Translations under genes and position numbers: made by a program
Part shown: one piece after another, positions 42,244 to 49,857 of the stretch
Layout: each line of letters begins with the position of its first letter
Numbering within the stretch: the first letter of the stretch is position 1
Notes under the pieces: generated by a model
The model's database searches: none
The model's input: the letters and a program-made list of their open reading frames with translations, nothing else
What the model was told of the DNA's origin: nothing
Source: Fibrobacter sp.
GTDB lineage: Bacteria > Fibrobacterota > Fibrobacteria > Fibrobacterales > Fibrobacteraceae
Reading direction: 5' to 3'
NCBI GenBank assembly: GCA_017649565.1
Contig: JAGCGO010000019.1
Location: forward strand, 1-64,000
DNA length: 64,000 nt

Positions 42244-43947
42244 ATGAAAGCGCAAATCATACTAAGTCCATTGACCATTATTGCGTTCGGACTCTTCGCT
42301 TGCGGAGGCGATCCCGCGGTCATCACGCTATCCGGAGAAAGCACCCCGACGCAAGTTGACGTCTTTGATGATTTGCCCAACTGTAACCAGAGCATCAATG
42401 GTAGCGTTGTCGAAACCACGAAAGAAAAAAAGGCATACATTTGCACTAATGGACATTGGGAATTCGACCATGACATCGTCGATTCTATCAAGGCCGAAGA
42501 CGACCCGAAGAAATCAACAACCCCCTCCACGATCGACGGCATCCCAGCGTACGAATCCGAAGACGACATGCCGAACTGTACGGAGTCACGCCAGGGCAAT
42601 CTTGCTATAGCGGAAGACAATGCGCAGCTTTGCGACGACGGTGCTTGGCAAGACTTGGGAACAGCCTATACAGCAGAAGACAGCCTGCCGGCTTGCAACA
42701 AAAAAAGCAAGGACAACTCTGCATTTGTCATCAAGGACCGCCTAGTACTTTTCTGTGATGGAGAAAAATGGCGCGAAAACACCACTAAAAACGAGATAAT
42801 AGAAGAGGCAAAGGAAGAACTCTCTTCAAGTTCATCCGACCAGGGGGTTAGCGACAAGTCCAGCGACTCGTCGGAGGAAACAAACCTGTCCAGCAGCAGC
42901 CAAAAAGAAGAAAGTCCCGAAAGCTCTGCAAACACCCCAGAAACGATAACCAAGGACACGATAATAGACCCGCGTGATGGAAAAGCCTACAAGACCGTCA
43001 AGATAGGAAACCAAATATGGTTCGCCGAGAATCTGAACTATGACGATCACTACAGCGTATGCCCTATGGAAGAACCCGCGAACTGCGACAAATACGGCAG
43101 ACTCTATATATTCCAAACGGGCCTGATTTCACATTCCTCCCTGGCAGATGTCTGCCCGGACGGCTGGCGTCTCCCAGATTCCCTGGATTGGGCAGAACTG
43201 ATTAACTACGTAGAAACAAACAATGGTGGCGAACCGATCGGTGTCAGCCTCAAGGCGACCACGGACTGGTATTCATCTGGCGATACCGTTCTCATTAAGG
43301 TAGAAGGGGAGTCCAGCATAGGAGATAAAGATTCGACACGCATCGGGGCCACAAAGGGAACGGACCGCTTTGGCTTTTCGGCACTCCCTGCTGGCAGCTG
43401 TTGGGAAAGCGGTTGCTATGTCGGTGATGACACTCGCTTTTTCATGACGGCCGCTGGCCAGAGCAACGGATTCAAGCTTGCTTTTGACAAAGACGAGCTC
43501 ATCTATGACGAAAGCGCCTATTTTGGCTACATCTCGGTCAGATGCATCCAAAATCAGTTTTTGCAGATCGACTCCCTTCCGCCGAGCATCGGAATTGACA
43601 CCCTTGTCTGGATGAAGGAGAATCTTTCCTATCAAGGTTCCGACAAGTTCACGTACAGCCAGTCGCTGGACGCCTGCCCCAAAGGCTGGAGATTACCGAC
43701 ATGGGAGGAATTCGCAGCAGCGGTCAAAGCGAAAAAAATGTCATTCCCCGCAGACGAGGTTTCAGAATACTTTGTGAGCAGCGGTTACTACTTAGGTTAT
43801 GCGGTGTCTTGCGCTGCGGATTCCTGCACGACATCCTTCAGATCTTCCAGCCCAACCAAGTCTATCCGCTGCGTGTACAAACAGACGATACCCGCAGTTC
43901 CCAGTTCGTCACCCAAGGACCCCGCCAAAGAGGAGTCCCCCGAATAA
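42244..43947 (+). CDS. FISUMP lipoprotein with three Cys repeats and two FISUMP-like domains
   Basis: A 567-residue protein with a lipoprotein signal (GLFACGG, Cys about 19). Residues about 35-180 hold three similar units, each LPNC/MPNC/LPAC...C..G.W, about 60 residues apart. A Ser/Glu-rich linker (about 195-235) follows. The first FISUMP domain (about 238-435) has DPRDGKAYKTVKIGNQIWFAENLNYDD and CPDGWRLPDSLDW. A second, shorter one (about 440-545) has LVWMKENLSYQGSD, CPKGWRLPTWEEF and ends SIRCVYK. The tail is Ser/Pro-rich. AAAGGGG precedes the ATG at 42244. The role is unknown; surface display is expected. Confidence 0.82.
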   Translation: MKAQIILSPLTIIAFGLFACGGDPAVITLSGESTPTQVDVFDDLPNCNQSINGSVVETTKEKKAYICTNGHWEFDHDIVDSIKAEDDPKKSTTPSTIDGIPAYESEDDMPNCTESRQGNLAIAEDNAQLCDDGAWQDLGTAYTAEDSLPACNKKSKDNSAFVIKDRLVLFCDGEKWRENTTKNEIIEEAKEELSSSSSDQGVSDKSSDSSEETNLSSSSQKEESPESSANTPETITKDTIIDPRDGKAYKTVKIGNQIWFAENLNYDDHYSVCPMEEPANCDKYGRLYIFQTGLISHSSLADVCPDGWRLPDSLDWAELINYVETNNGGEPIGVSLKATTDWYSSGDTVLIKVEGESSIGDKDSTRIGATKGTDRFGFSALPAGSCWESGCYVGDDTRFFMTAAGQSNGFKLAFDKDELIYDESAYFGYISVRCIQNQFLQIDSLPPSIGIDTLVWMKENLSYQGSDKFTYSQSLDACPKGWRLPTWEEFAAAVKAKKMSFPADEVSEYFVSSGYYLGYAVSCAADSCTTSFRSSSPTKSIRCVYKQTIPAVPSSSPKDPAKEESPE

Positions 43948-43970
43948 CGACAAAAGCGGGTTGAACAGAA

Positions 43971-45983
43971 TCACCGCACAACGACATTCGCTGTGCGGGC
44001 AACACGGTTCGACTCGACACGCACGATATAGCTACCTTTGCCCAAGTGTGCCAGGCTAAAGCTCCTGGAAACGTTCACCGGTTCGGCAAGGGTTTCCACC
44101 AGGTGGCCCATCATGTCGAATACCTGTACACGCACCATCGAAGATGACGGCAACGTCACCATCAATTCGTTACGGGCATAGCTAAACGCATAGTTGCTCA
44201 TGGCCGCAGCGACAATTGCATCGGAGCCCTTGCTGGAAGAGGACTTCTTAGAAGAGCTACTGGACTTTGCCTTGGAGCTGCTGGACTTCTTAGAGCTGGA
44301 CGAAGACTTCACGCTGCTGCTAGACTTCGCAGAGCTGGAGGAAGACTTCGCGCTGCTACTGGACTTGGCAGAGCTCGAAGAGGACTTCGCACTGGACGAA
44401 AACTCTACGCTAGAACTCGACGGCGGTATGACGCTGGAGCTGGAAGCCACAATGCTAGACGAAGACTCCACGCTGGAGCTGGACGGCAGGGATTCTACGA
44501 GATCGTATTTTGCGACGAAAGTCGCCTTGGTGGAATCATACCCTTTGACGGTGATGGTATAGGTGTATTCCCCGTACGGAATATCGAGGTTCGCATTGCC
44601 GTAAAGCGTGAAAAGTTTATTCACCGTATCGCGCGTACTGCTAAGTCCGAGACCATCACTCTCCATAATGTTCCAGGCAATGTTGTCATAGCGGAACACA
44701 AGAGGTTCAACAGAACCGCCGGGCATAACCATCTGCCTTTCCGGACCGCTGATATGTTCAAATATCATGGGCAACGGATCTACAGTGACAAACACCGTGA
44801 CGGTATCGTCATTATCCGGGCCACAAGCAATGACCCTGACAGCGTACTTTCCATTGGCGGAGCGGTCAATGGTTCCATTGAAGGTCGCCACATCGTCCTG
44901 AATTTTCAAATTGACCGTTCCCGGGAAACCATCTACAATCACCCTTTCTACGTTCTCGACATTGAAATACATCGTCTTGATAGAATCACCGGCGGTTAGA
45001 TGCTGATCGCCATTATCAGAAGTCATGGAAATCTCAGTAGGCACCAGCGGGCCTCTCATGAAAACCGTCACCGTCGCCGTGTCGTTGTTGCGTTCCCCCT
45101 TGGCCACGACCTTAATCTCATACTTTCCAAATTCCAAATCCGGCTTGGTTTTTGCGGAAAGCGTCATTCTCCCATTTTCATAATCGACATGTGCATTATA
45201 ATGCGCAATTATGGAAGAGATGACCTCAGGCCCTCCCACCATATTGTTAAAATAGAAATCGACCTCCTTTATGGAGTCCCCCACAACCACATGTTGCGAA
45301 TCATTTTTTGCAATTCTCAGGTCAGTGGAGTCATTATTCGCAAATATGAAGGCTCTACCCGAAATATCAAGCGTATCGTATTCCCACGTGAGCATGCGAA
45401 TCTTATAGTCCCTCGTGTGAGGGAAAATTTGACTAATGGTTCCAGAGATTGTGACTAATCCATTATCCCGATCGTTCTTCACATTGAGTCCCCACGGAAC
45501 CGCATAAGAGATAACGTTCGCGATGTTGCCATATTCAATATATATCGGTTCGATTTCTCGACCGACAACCATTCTTTGGTCCATATTGTCAGAAACTAGC
45601 CTAGCGTACGGTTCTCCTGCCGGCTCCAAGAATAGTGTAATGATACTTGAGAGCGTATCCGTCACACTAGGTCCCTGTAACAAAATGACGGCTTCTTTTA
45701 TAAGATTATCCAAATTTTTTTTAAGCTTTCCGAAAATCGTGCAAGTATCCTTATTCCATTGCACAGTCAAGCCAATATCTTCAAAACCATATTCCTCATG
45801 ATGCCTAACATTGGTGTAACGCACGACAATCGGTTCAATATCGTCCCCCATGCGCGCATCGGCAAAGATTCTATTATCGTATTTTTCATGACCGGTCAGA
45901 ACCTCCACTCCCGGGACCCAGTCAGACGCCATCGCATACGTCGCAAACAACGATACCATCACAAAAAACAGAATTTTTTTCAT
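43971..45983 (-). CDS. Secreted five-repeat protein with long poly-Ser linker and sorting domain
   Basis: A 670-residue protein with a signal peptide (to about MAS, residue 20). It has about five 90-residue beta repeats, each starting near Q..V.G..I.P....Y.N: MGDDIEPIVVRYTNV, VVGREIEPIYIEYGNI, VVGDSIKEVDFYFNNM, TAGDSIKTMYFNVENV, MPGGSVEPLVFRYDNI. A Ser-dominated linker with Lys spacers spans about 500-590, followed by a sorting-type domain ending KGSYIVRVESN...NVVVR. The repeats look like Ig-like adhesion or spacer modules. No catalytic motif is seen. AAGGAAG precedes the ATG. The Ser linker is encoded by near-repetitive DNA at about 44220-44500. Confidence 0.75.
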   Translation of the reverse strand: MKKILFFVMVSLFATYAMASDWVPGVEVLTGHEKYDNRIFADARMGDDIEPIVVRYTNVRHHEEYGFEDIGLTVQWNKDTCTIFGKLKKNLDNLIKEAVILLQGPSVTDTLSSIITLFLEPAGEPYARLVSDNMDQRMVVGREIEPIYIEYGNIANVISYAVPWGLNVKNDRDNGLVTISGTISQIFPHTRDYKIRMLTWEYDTLDISGRAFIFANNDSTDLRIAKNDSQHVVVGDSIKEVDFYFNNMVGGPEVISSIIAHYNAHVDYENGRMTLSAKTKPDLEFGKYEIKVVAKGERNNDTATVTVFMRGPLVPTEISMTSDNGDQHLTAGDSIKTMYFNVENVERVIVDGFPGTVNLKIQDDVATFNGTIDRSANGKYAVRVIACGPDNDDTVTVFVTVDPLPMIFEHISGPERQMVMPGGSVEPLVFRYDNIAWNIMESDGLGLSSTRDTVNKLFTLYGNANLDIPYGEYTYTITVKGYDSTKATFVAKYDLVESLPSSSSVESSSSIVASSSSVIPPSSSSVEFSSSAKSSSSSAKSSSSAKSSSSSAKSSSSVKSSSSSKKSSSSKAKSSSSSKKSSSSKGSDAIVAAAMSNYAFSYARNELMVTLPSSSMVRVQVFDMMGHLVETLAEPVNVSRSFSLAHLGKGSYIVRVESNRVARTANVVVR

Positions 45984-46108
45984 TTCTTCCTTCTTGTATT
46001 GAAAAATTGTAGTTTATGTGTTGCAACAAAGGTAAAAAATTTACCTCACATTCAACACAATAAGACAAATTTGTACTAAAATCTGTTAAGACATCCCATC
46101 AAAATTTG

Positions 46109-46114
46109 TATATT
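46109..46114 (+). promoter_or_regulatory. -10 box next to the SMR gene start
   Basis: TATATT ends 6 nt before the ATG at 46121, and no ribosome site is present, so the transcript is probably leaderless. Confidence 0.5.
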
Positions 46115-46120
46115 ATCCAC

Positions 46121-46453
46121 ATGCTCAACTACGTATTTCTCATCCTCGCCATTGTCGCGGAAGCCGCCGGCACCACCCTCCTCAAGATGTCGGAACAGTT
46201 CACAAAACTTGTCCCATCTATCGCATCGCTCGTCTGCTACGTCGCATCGCTTTACCTGCTGAGTCTTTGCCTGCGCACCATCCCCATCGGCATCGCGTAT
46301 GCTACCTGGTCGGCACTCGGCATCGCTCTCATTACAATAAGCGGTATTTTCTTTTTCAAGCAGATGCCGGACCTGGGCGCCATTGTGGGGCTCATCCTGA
46401 TCGTTTCCGGCGTTGCCGTACTGAATCTATTCTCGAAAATGGATATCCACTAA
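46121..46453 (+). CDS. Small multidrug resistance (SMR) family transporter
   Basis: A 110-residue inner-membrane protein with four hydrophobic helices. Glu14 in LAIVAEAAGTTLLKMS is the conserved proton/substrate-coupling residue of SMR proteins such as EmrE and SugE. LRTIPIGIAYATWSALG in helix 3 and GAIVGLILIVSGVAVLNL in helix 4 are also typical. It probably exports quaternary ammonium or guanidinium-type cations; no guanidine riboswitch is seen upstream. It ends with a 4-bp overlap into the convergent GNAT gene. Confidence 0.9.
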   Translation: MLNYVFLILAIVAEAAGTTLLKMSEQFTKLVPSIASLVCYVASLYLLSLCLRTIPIGIAYATWSALGIALITISGIFFFKQMPDLGAIVGLILIVSGVAVLNLFSKMDIH

Positions 46454-46887
46454 AGCGAAAGAGCCTTTTCCATGTACACGCATTGGAACGTGTCGTGGTG
46501 AGGTTTGCCGTTTTCGTCAAAGCGGTAGCCCAGTTTCTTGTAGAAATCCTCGACGCCCACGCGGCTGGAGATGACGGCCTTCTTGAAGCCTTCCTCGCGC
46601 ATCCATTTTTCGGCCTCGGCGACAACGGCCTGGCCCAGATGCTGTCCCCGATATTCCGGCAGCACCACGACGCGCCCGACTTCCGCGGATTCGCTATCGA
46701 CACCAAACCAGCGGCAAGTGGCCACGGGGTAGATATCGTCGAGAGCGAGGATGTAGTTGCACTTTTCGCCATCATGCGAGTCAATTTCGGCATCCAGCGG
46801 AATCTGGTGCTTGCGCATCATCGCCCGGATGCGGACATAGTAGGCGCCCGCGCGTTCGCTTTCCTTTGAAACTCGGATAATTCTCAT
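46450..46887 (-). CDS. GNAT-family N-acetyltransferase
   Basis: A 145-residue cytoplasmic protein with the acetyl-CoA loop in VGRVVVLPEYRGQHLGQAVVAEAEKW and the C-terminal FYKKLGYRFDENG segment, typical of stand-alone GNAT enzymes of the ElaA/YjcF kind. The substrate is unknown. The ATG at 46887 is used; an in-frame TTG lies four codons upstream. No ribosome site is clear. Confidence 0.86.
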   Translation of the reverse strand: MRIIRVSKESERAGAYYVRIRAMMRKHQIPLDAEIDSHDGEKCNYILALDDIYPVATCRWFGVDSESAEVGRVVVLPEYRGQHLGQAVVAEAEKWMREEGFKKAVISSRVGVEDFYKKLGYRFDENGKPHHDTFQCVYMEKALSL

Positions 46888-46949
46888 TATGCATGACAAT
46901 TTACATTTTTAAGGCCCCCTTTCCTATTGCGCCAAAAAAAATCTTTGTT

Positions 46950-46955
46950 TATCTT
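46950..46955 (+). promoter_or_regulatory. -10 box of the dicarboxylate carrier gene
   Basis: TATCTT 30 nt before the ATG, followed by a GGGAGG ribosome site. Confidence 0.4.
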
Positions 46956-46985
46956 TATACGGACAAGCTTAAAGGGAGGCCTTCC

Positions 46986-48356
46986 ATGACACTCATGATT
47001 ATCCAGCTTTTGATCGTACTCCTCGCCCTCTACGTGGGCTCGCGTTACGGAAGTCTCGCGCTCGGTGCGATTTCAGGAATTGGCCTTGCCCTCCTGGTGC
47101 TCGGATTCGGACTCAAGCCGGGAAACCCGCCCACCGATGTCATCTACATCATCATCGCGGCCGTGACCTGCGCCGGCATCATGCAGGCATCGGGCGGCAT
47201 GGATTGGCTCATCCAGATTGCGGAACGCCTGTTGCGCAAGCACCCGAACCACATCACCATCCTCGCCCCGCTCTGCACGTTCTTCCTCACCGTGCTCGTG
47301 GGCACCGGCCACGTTGTCTACACGCTCATGCCCATCATCTGCGACATCTCGCTCAAGAAGGGCATCCGCCCGGAACGACCCTGCGGTGTCGCCTCCGTCG
47401 CTTCCCAGGTCGGCATCACCTGCTCGCCCATTGCCGCCGCCGTCGCCTCGTTCGTCATCATCTCGAACGCAAACGGATTCGAGGTGAACAACCTGCAGGT
47501 CATCGCGATTACCATCCCCGCCTGCCTCTGCGGGCTCATGGCCGCAGCCGCCGTCTCGTACAAGCGCGGCCTCGACCTCGACAAGGATCCCGCCTTCCAG
47601 GCGCGTCTCAAGGATCCGCAGATGAAGGAATACATGTTCGGCAACACCGCCTCCGTGCTCGACAAGGAAGTCTCCAAGGAAGCGAAGCGCGCCGTGTTCA
47701 TCTTCCTCGGCGCCCTCGCCGTCATCGTACTTTTCTCCATCTTCCAGATTGCGGGCCATGACATCCGTCCCAAGTTCCCCACGGGAAAGATTGTCGACGG
47801 GGTCGCCCAGGTAAAGCCGCTCGCCATGAACATCATTATCCAGATCGTCATGATTTCGGCGGCGGCATTCATGATCATCTTCTGCAAGGCAAGCCCCAAG
47901 AAGGCCGTGGCCGGAGCCGTGTGGCAAAGCGGCATGGTCGCCGTCGTCGCCATCTACGGTATCGCATGGCTTGCCGACACCTACTTCGCGAACTACATGG
48001 ACGTAATGCAGGGCGGCCTCAAGGACATCGTGCAGCACTACCCGTGGGCCATCGCGTTCGCCTTCTTCGCGGTGAGCGTGCTCATCAACTCGCAGGGTGC
48101 GGTCGTGGTCGCCATGCTCCCGCTCGCCTACAGCCTCGGCATCGAGGGCCCCGTGCTCCTGGGCGTGCTCCCGAGCGTGTACGGGTACTTCTTCATCCCG
48201 AACTATCCCTCCGACATCGCGACCGTGAACTTCGACCGTTCGGGCACTACCGTCATCGGCAAGTACCTGCTGAACCACAGCTTCATGCGGCCGGGCATGG
48301 TGAGCGTCATCGTCTCGACAATCGTCGGGACGCTGCTCGTGAAGCTGTTCTACTAG
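46986..48356 (+). CDS. dcuB: Anaerobic C4-dicarboxylate carrier, Dcu family
   Basis: A 456-residue inner-membrane protein with about 11 helices. VGTGHVVYTLMPIICDISLKKGIRPERP, SQVGITCSPIAAAVA and VYGYFFIPNYPSDIATVNFDRSGTT are strongly conserved in DcuA/DcuB antiporters, which exchange fumarate, malate or aspartate for succinate. In a succinate-producing anaerobe the likely job is succinate export. DcuA versus DcuB cannot be separated with certainty. The ATG at 46986 has GGGAGG 6-7 nt upstream; the longer in-frame reading from 46893 covers the promoter. Confidence 0.9.
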   Translation: MTLMIIQLLIVLLALYVGSRYGSLALGAISGIGLALLVLGFGLKPGNPPTDVIYIIIAAVTCAGIMQASGGMDWLIQIAERLLRKHPNHITILAPLCTFFLTVLVGTGHVVYTLMPIICDISLKKGIRPERPCGVASVASQVGITCSPIAAAVASFVIISNANGFEVNNLQVIAITIPACLCGLMAAAAVSYKRGLDLDKDPAFQARLKDPQMKEYMFGNTASVLDKEVSKEAKRAVFIFLGALAVIVLFSIFQIAGHDIRPKFPTGKIVDGVAQVKPLAMNIIIQIVMISAAAFMIIFCKASPKKAVAGAVWQSGMVAVVAIYGIAWLADTYFANYMDVMQGGLKDIVQHYPWAIAFAFFAVSVLINSQGAVVVAMLPLAYSLGIEGPVLLGVLPSVYGYFFIPNYPSDIATVNFDRSGTTVIGKYLLNHSFMRPGMVSVIVSTIVGTLLVKLFY

Positions 48357-48361
48357 GCAAC

Positions 48362-48389
48362 AAAAAAAACGGCAGTTTCGACCGCCGTT
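48362..48389 (-). terminator. Terminator of the 48432-49448 gene
   Basis: The stem AACGGC/GCCGTT (48368-48373 with 48384-48389) has an inner GT-TTCG-AC cap. On the minus strand it is followed by eight T residues. Confidence 0.85.
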
Positions 48390-48401
48390 CACAAAAAGAT
48401 C

Positions 48402-48426
48402 GAGCCGCTTTTCAGCGGCTCTTCTT
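48402..48426 (+). terminator. Terminator of the Dcu carrier gene
   Basis: An 8-bp perfect stem (48402-48409 with 48414-48421) and TTTC loop are followed by TTCTT on the plus strand. Confidence 0.75.
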
Positions 48427-48431
48427 GCATA

Positions 48432-49448
48432 TCACTCCATCATCAATTCTTCGAAAGTGATTTTTCCGTCACGATAGTCCTTGCACTGGCCAATCATATC
48501 CTCGTAGGCCGACGCACGAGATGCATCCGTCACACTTTTGTTGACCAATTTTTCCTCCTGAACCATGCGGCTACCTTTGCAGCTGACATTAGATTCAACG
48601 ACATCGCCATAAAGCTGCCTGTCAAGAGCCTCATCCTCGTCGTCTTCATCTTCTTCATCCGAGGATAAATAAGCCTCACAAAGAGATTCAGAGCCCCAGT
48701 CTATTTCAATAATTTGGTTCGTAATCATTGAATCCCCTTCAAAGGTAACATCACCCTTCACAAGGAATTCCGTTCCGGCAAAGGTCCCAGTCGTGTTCAG
48801 CTTCCAGAAGTCTTCCGTCAATTCACCTTCACAAACTGCAACCGCGTCATCATTGTCCACATTCATATTTGACAGAAAATTCAGCATCTCCAGCAGATTT
48901 TCCTTGGTCAGGTCCGACCCCTCAAGGGCCGAATCCAATGTCTCGGGAGGAATCGCTTCGATTACCTTGTCAAAGCCCTTAGTCGGAACCCAGTCTCCAT
49001 AGATGCAAGTCCATTGCACATTCTGGCCCATGCAGACTCCCGACTGCACTTCGCCATTTCGGCATTCTCCATTGACTACAGGGCTTGCGCTCCCTCCATC
49101 TTCATCTAAATCGCCCATTTTCACTTCGAGGGCCTTGAGAATCTCATACTGTTCCGGAGATATCCCGATCCCGTTGAGGTTAATGTTAGAACCTTCGTTT
49201 ATCTTAACCTTTTCTGTGGTTTCCGCAGTGTCTGTGAGAGTTTCGTCCTTATTGACAACCTCTTCACTTGAATTGGAATCCTTTCCACTCGAACTGGAAT
49301 CCTTTTCAATCTCGTCATCGAGCTGATCAACCCCTAAATCGGGACTGCTCAATACGGGTTCGTTCGCATCCGTTGACGACGAACCGCTGTCGCAAGCAAT
49401 CATGACGAAAGATACCGCAAACGCGGTCGCGAGGAATTTGAGTTTCAT
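48432..49448 (-). CDS. Acidic lipoprotein, function unknown
   Basis: A 338-residue protein with a lipoprotein signal (FVMIAC, Cys19). A Ser/Asp/Glu/Thr-rich region runs to about residue 85. A middle section has NGECRNGEVQSGVCMGQNVQWTC...GDW, a Cys pattern related to the C..G.W units of the FISUMP lipoprotein at 42244. A C-terminal section has a run of Asp/Glu (about 265-275). AGGAGA precedes the ATG. It is monocistronic with a terminator. No catalytic motif is recognised; surface exposure is expected. Confidence 0.68.
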   Translation of the reverse strand: MKLKFLATAFAVSFVMIACDSGSSSTDANEPVLSSPDLGVDQLDDEIEKDSSSSGKDSNSSEEVVNKDETLTDTAETTEKVKINEGSNINLNGIGISPEQYEILKALEVKMGDLDEDGGSASPVVNGECRNGEVQSGVCMGQNVQWTCIYGDWVPTKGFDKVIEAIPPETLDSALEGSDLTKENLLEMLNFLSNMNVDNDDAVAVCEGELTEDFWKLNTTGTFAGTEFLVKGDVTFEGDSMITNQIIEIDWGSESLCEAYLSSDEEDEDDEDEALDRQLYGDVVESNVSCKGSRMVQEEKLVNKSVTDASRASAYEDMIGQCKDYRDGKITFEELMME

Positions 49449-49512
49449 AACAAATCTCCTGTGAAGTCCTACCTACTGGAAATATACATTTCCTACGGTA
49501 AAATAATGGCTT

Positions 49513-49698
49513 CTAGGAGTGGTGGGTAGCACTTTTGCAATTATCTTGCAACCAGGCTTCGAAAGATTCTATGCTTTTTTCTTTCCTATTCCCAATAAAA
49601 GGCTTTTCCTGGTGGAACTTTGTCTTCCAGCACATATAGGCAAAAGCAAGAGCCGCCAAGACGGCAATGCAGAGCAACTTAACGAACTCGACTTCCAT
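49513..49698 (-). CDS. Small single-span membrane protein
   Basis: A 61-residue protein with one helix (FVKLLCIAVLAALAFAYMCW, about residues 5-24) and a basic then acidic soluble tail. GGGGGAAAAC before the ATG at 49698 is a fair ribosome site. The in-frame upstream ATG at 49743 is less likely. No family is recognised. It lies 64 bases downstream of the dacB-side hairpin region and upstream of the acidic lipoprotein on the same strand. Confidence 0.55.
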   Translation of the reverse strand: MEVEFVKLLCIAVLAALAFAYMCWKTKFHQEKPFIGNRKEKSIESFEAWLQDNCKSATHHS

Positions 49699-49824
49699 GT
49701 TTTCCCCCAAAAAAGGTCCAACCCAAAACAACAACCTAAACATAGATTTTATGATTCGTCAAAGTCAATAAATTAAGATGTTCTTTTGCTCCCCTATTTT
49801 CGTTTTTTTTCTTACATATTTCCA

Positions 49825-49850
49825 TGCCGTTTTTTAAGCCAAAAACGGCA
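49825..49850. repeat. Perfect 10-bp inverted repeat after the dacB fusion gene
   Basis: TGCCGTTTTT and AAAAACGGCA around a 6-nt loop, 8 bases past the stop at 49858. T residues lie within the stem rather than after it, so it may be only a weak terminator. Confidence 0.55.
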
Positions 49851-49857
49851 TTCTTCA

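Noticed and set aside
46000-46120. Guanidine riboswitch upstream of the SMR gene
   Set aside because: No ACGR-type loops or conserved stems are seen, and the -10 box abuts the start codon, leaving no leader.
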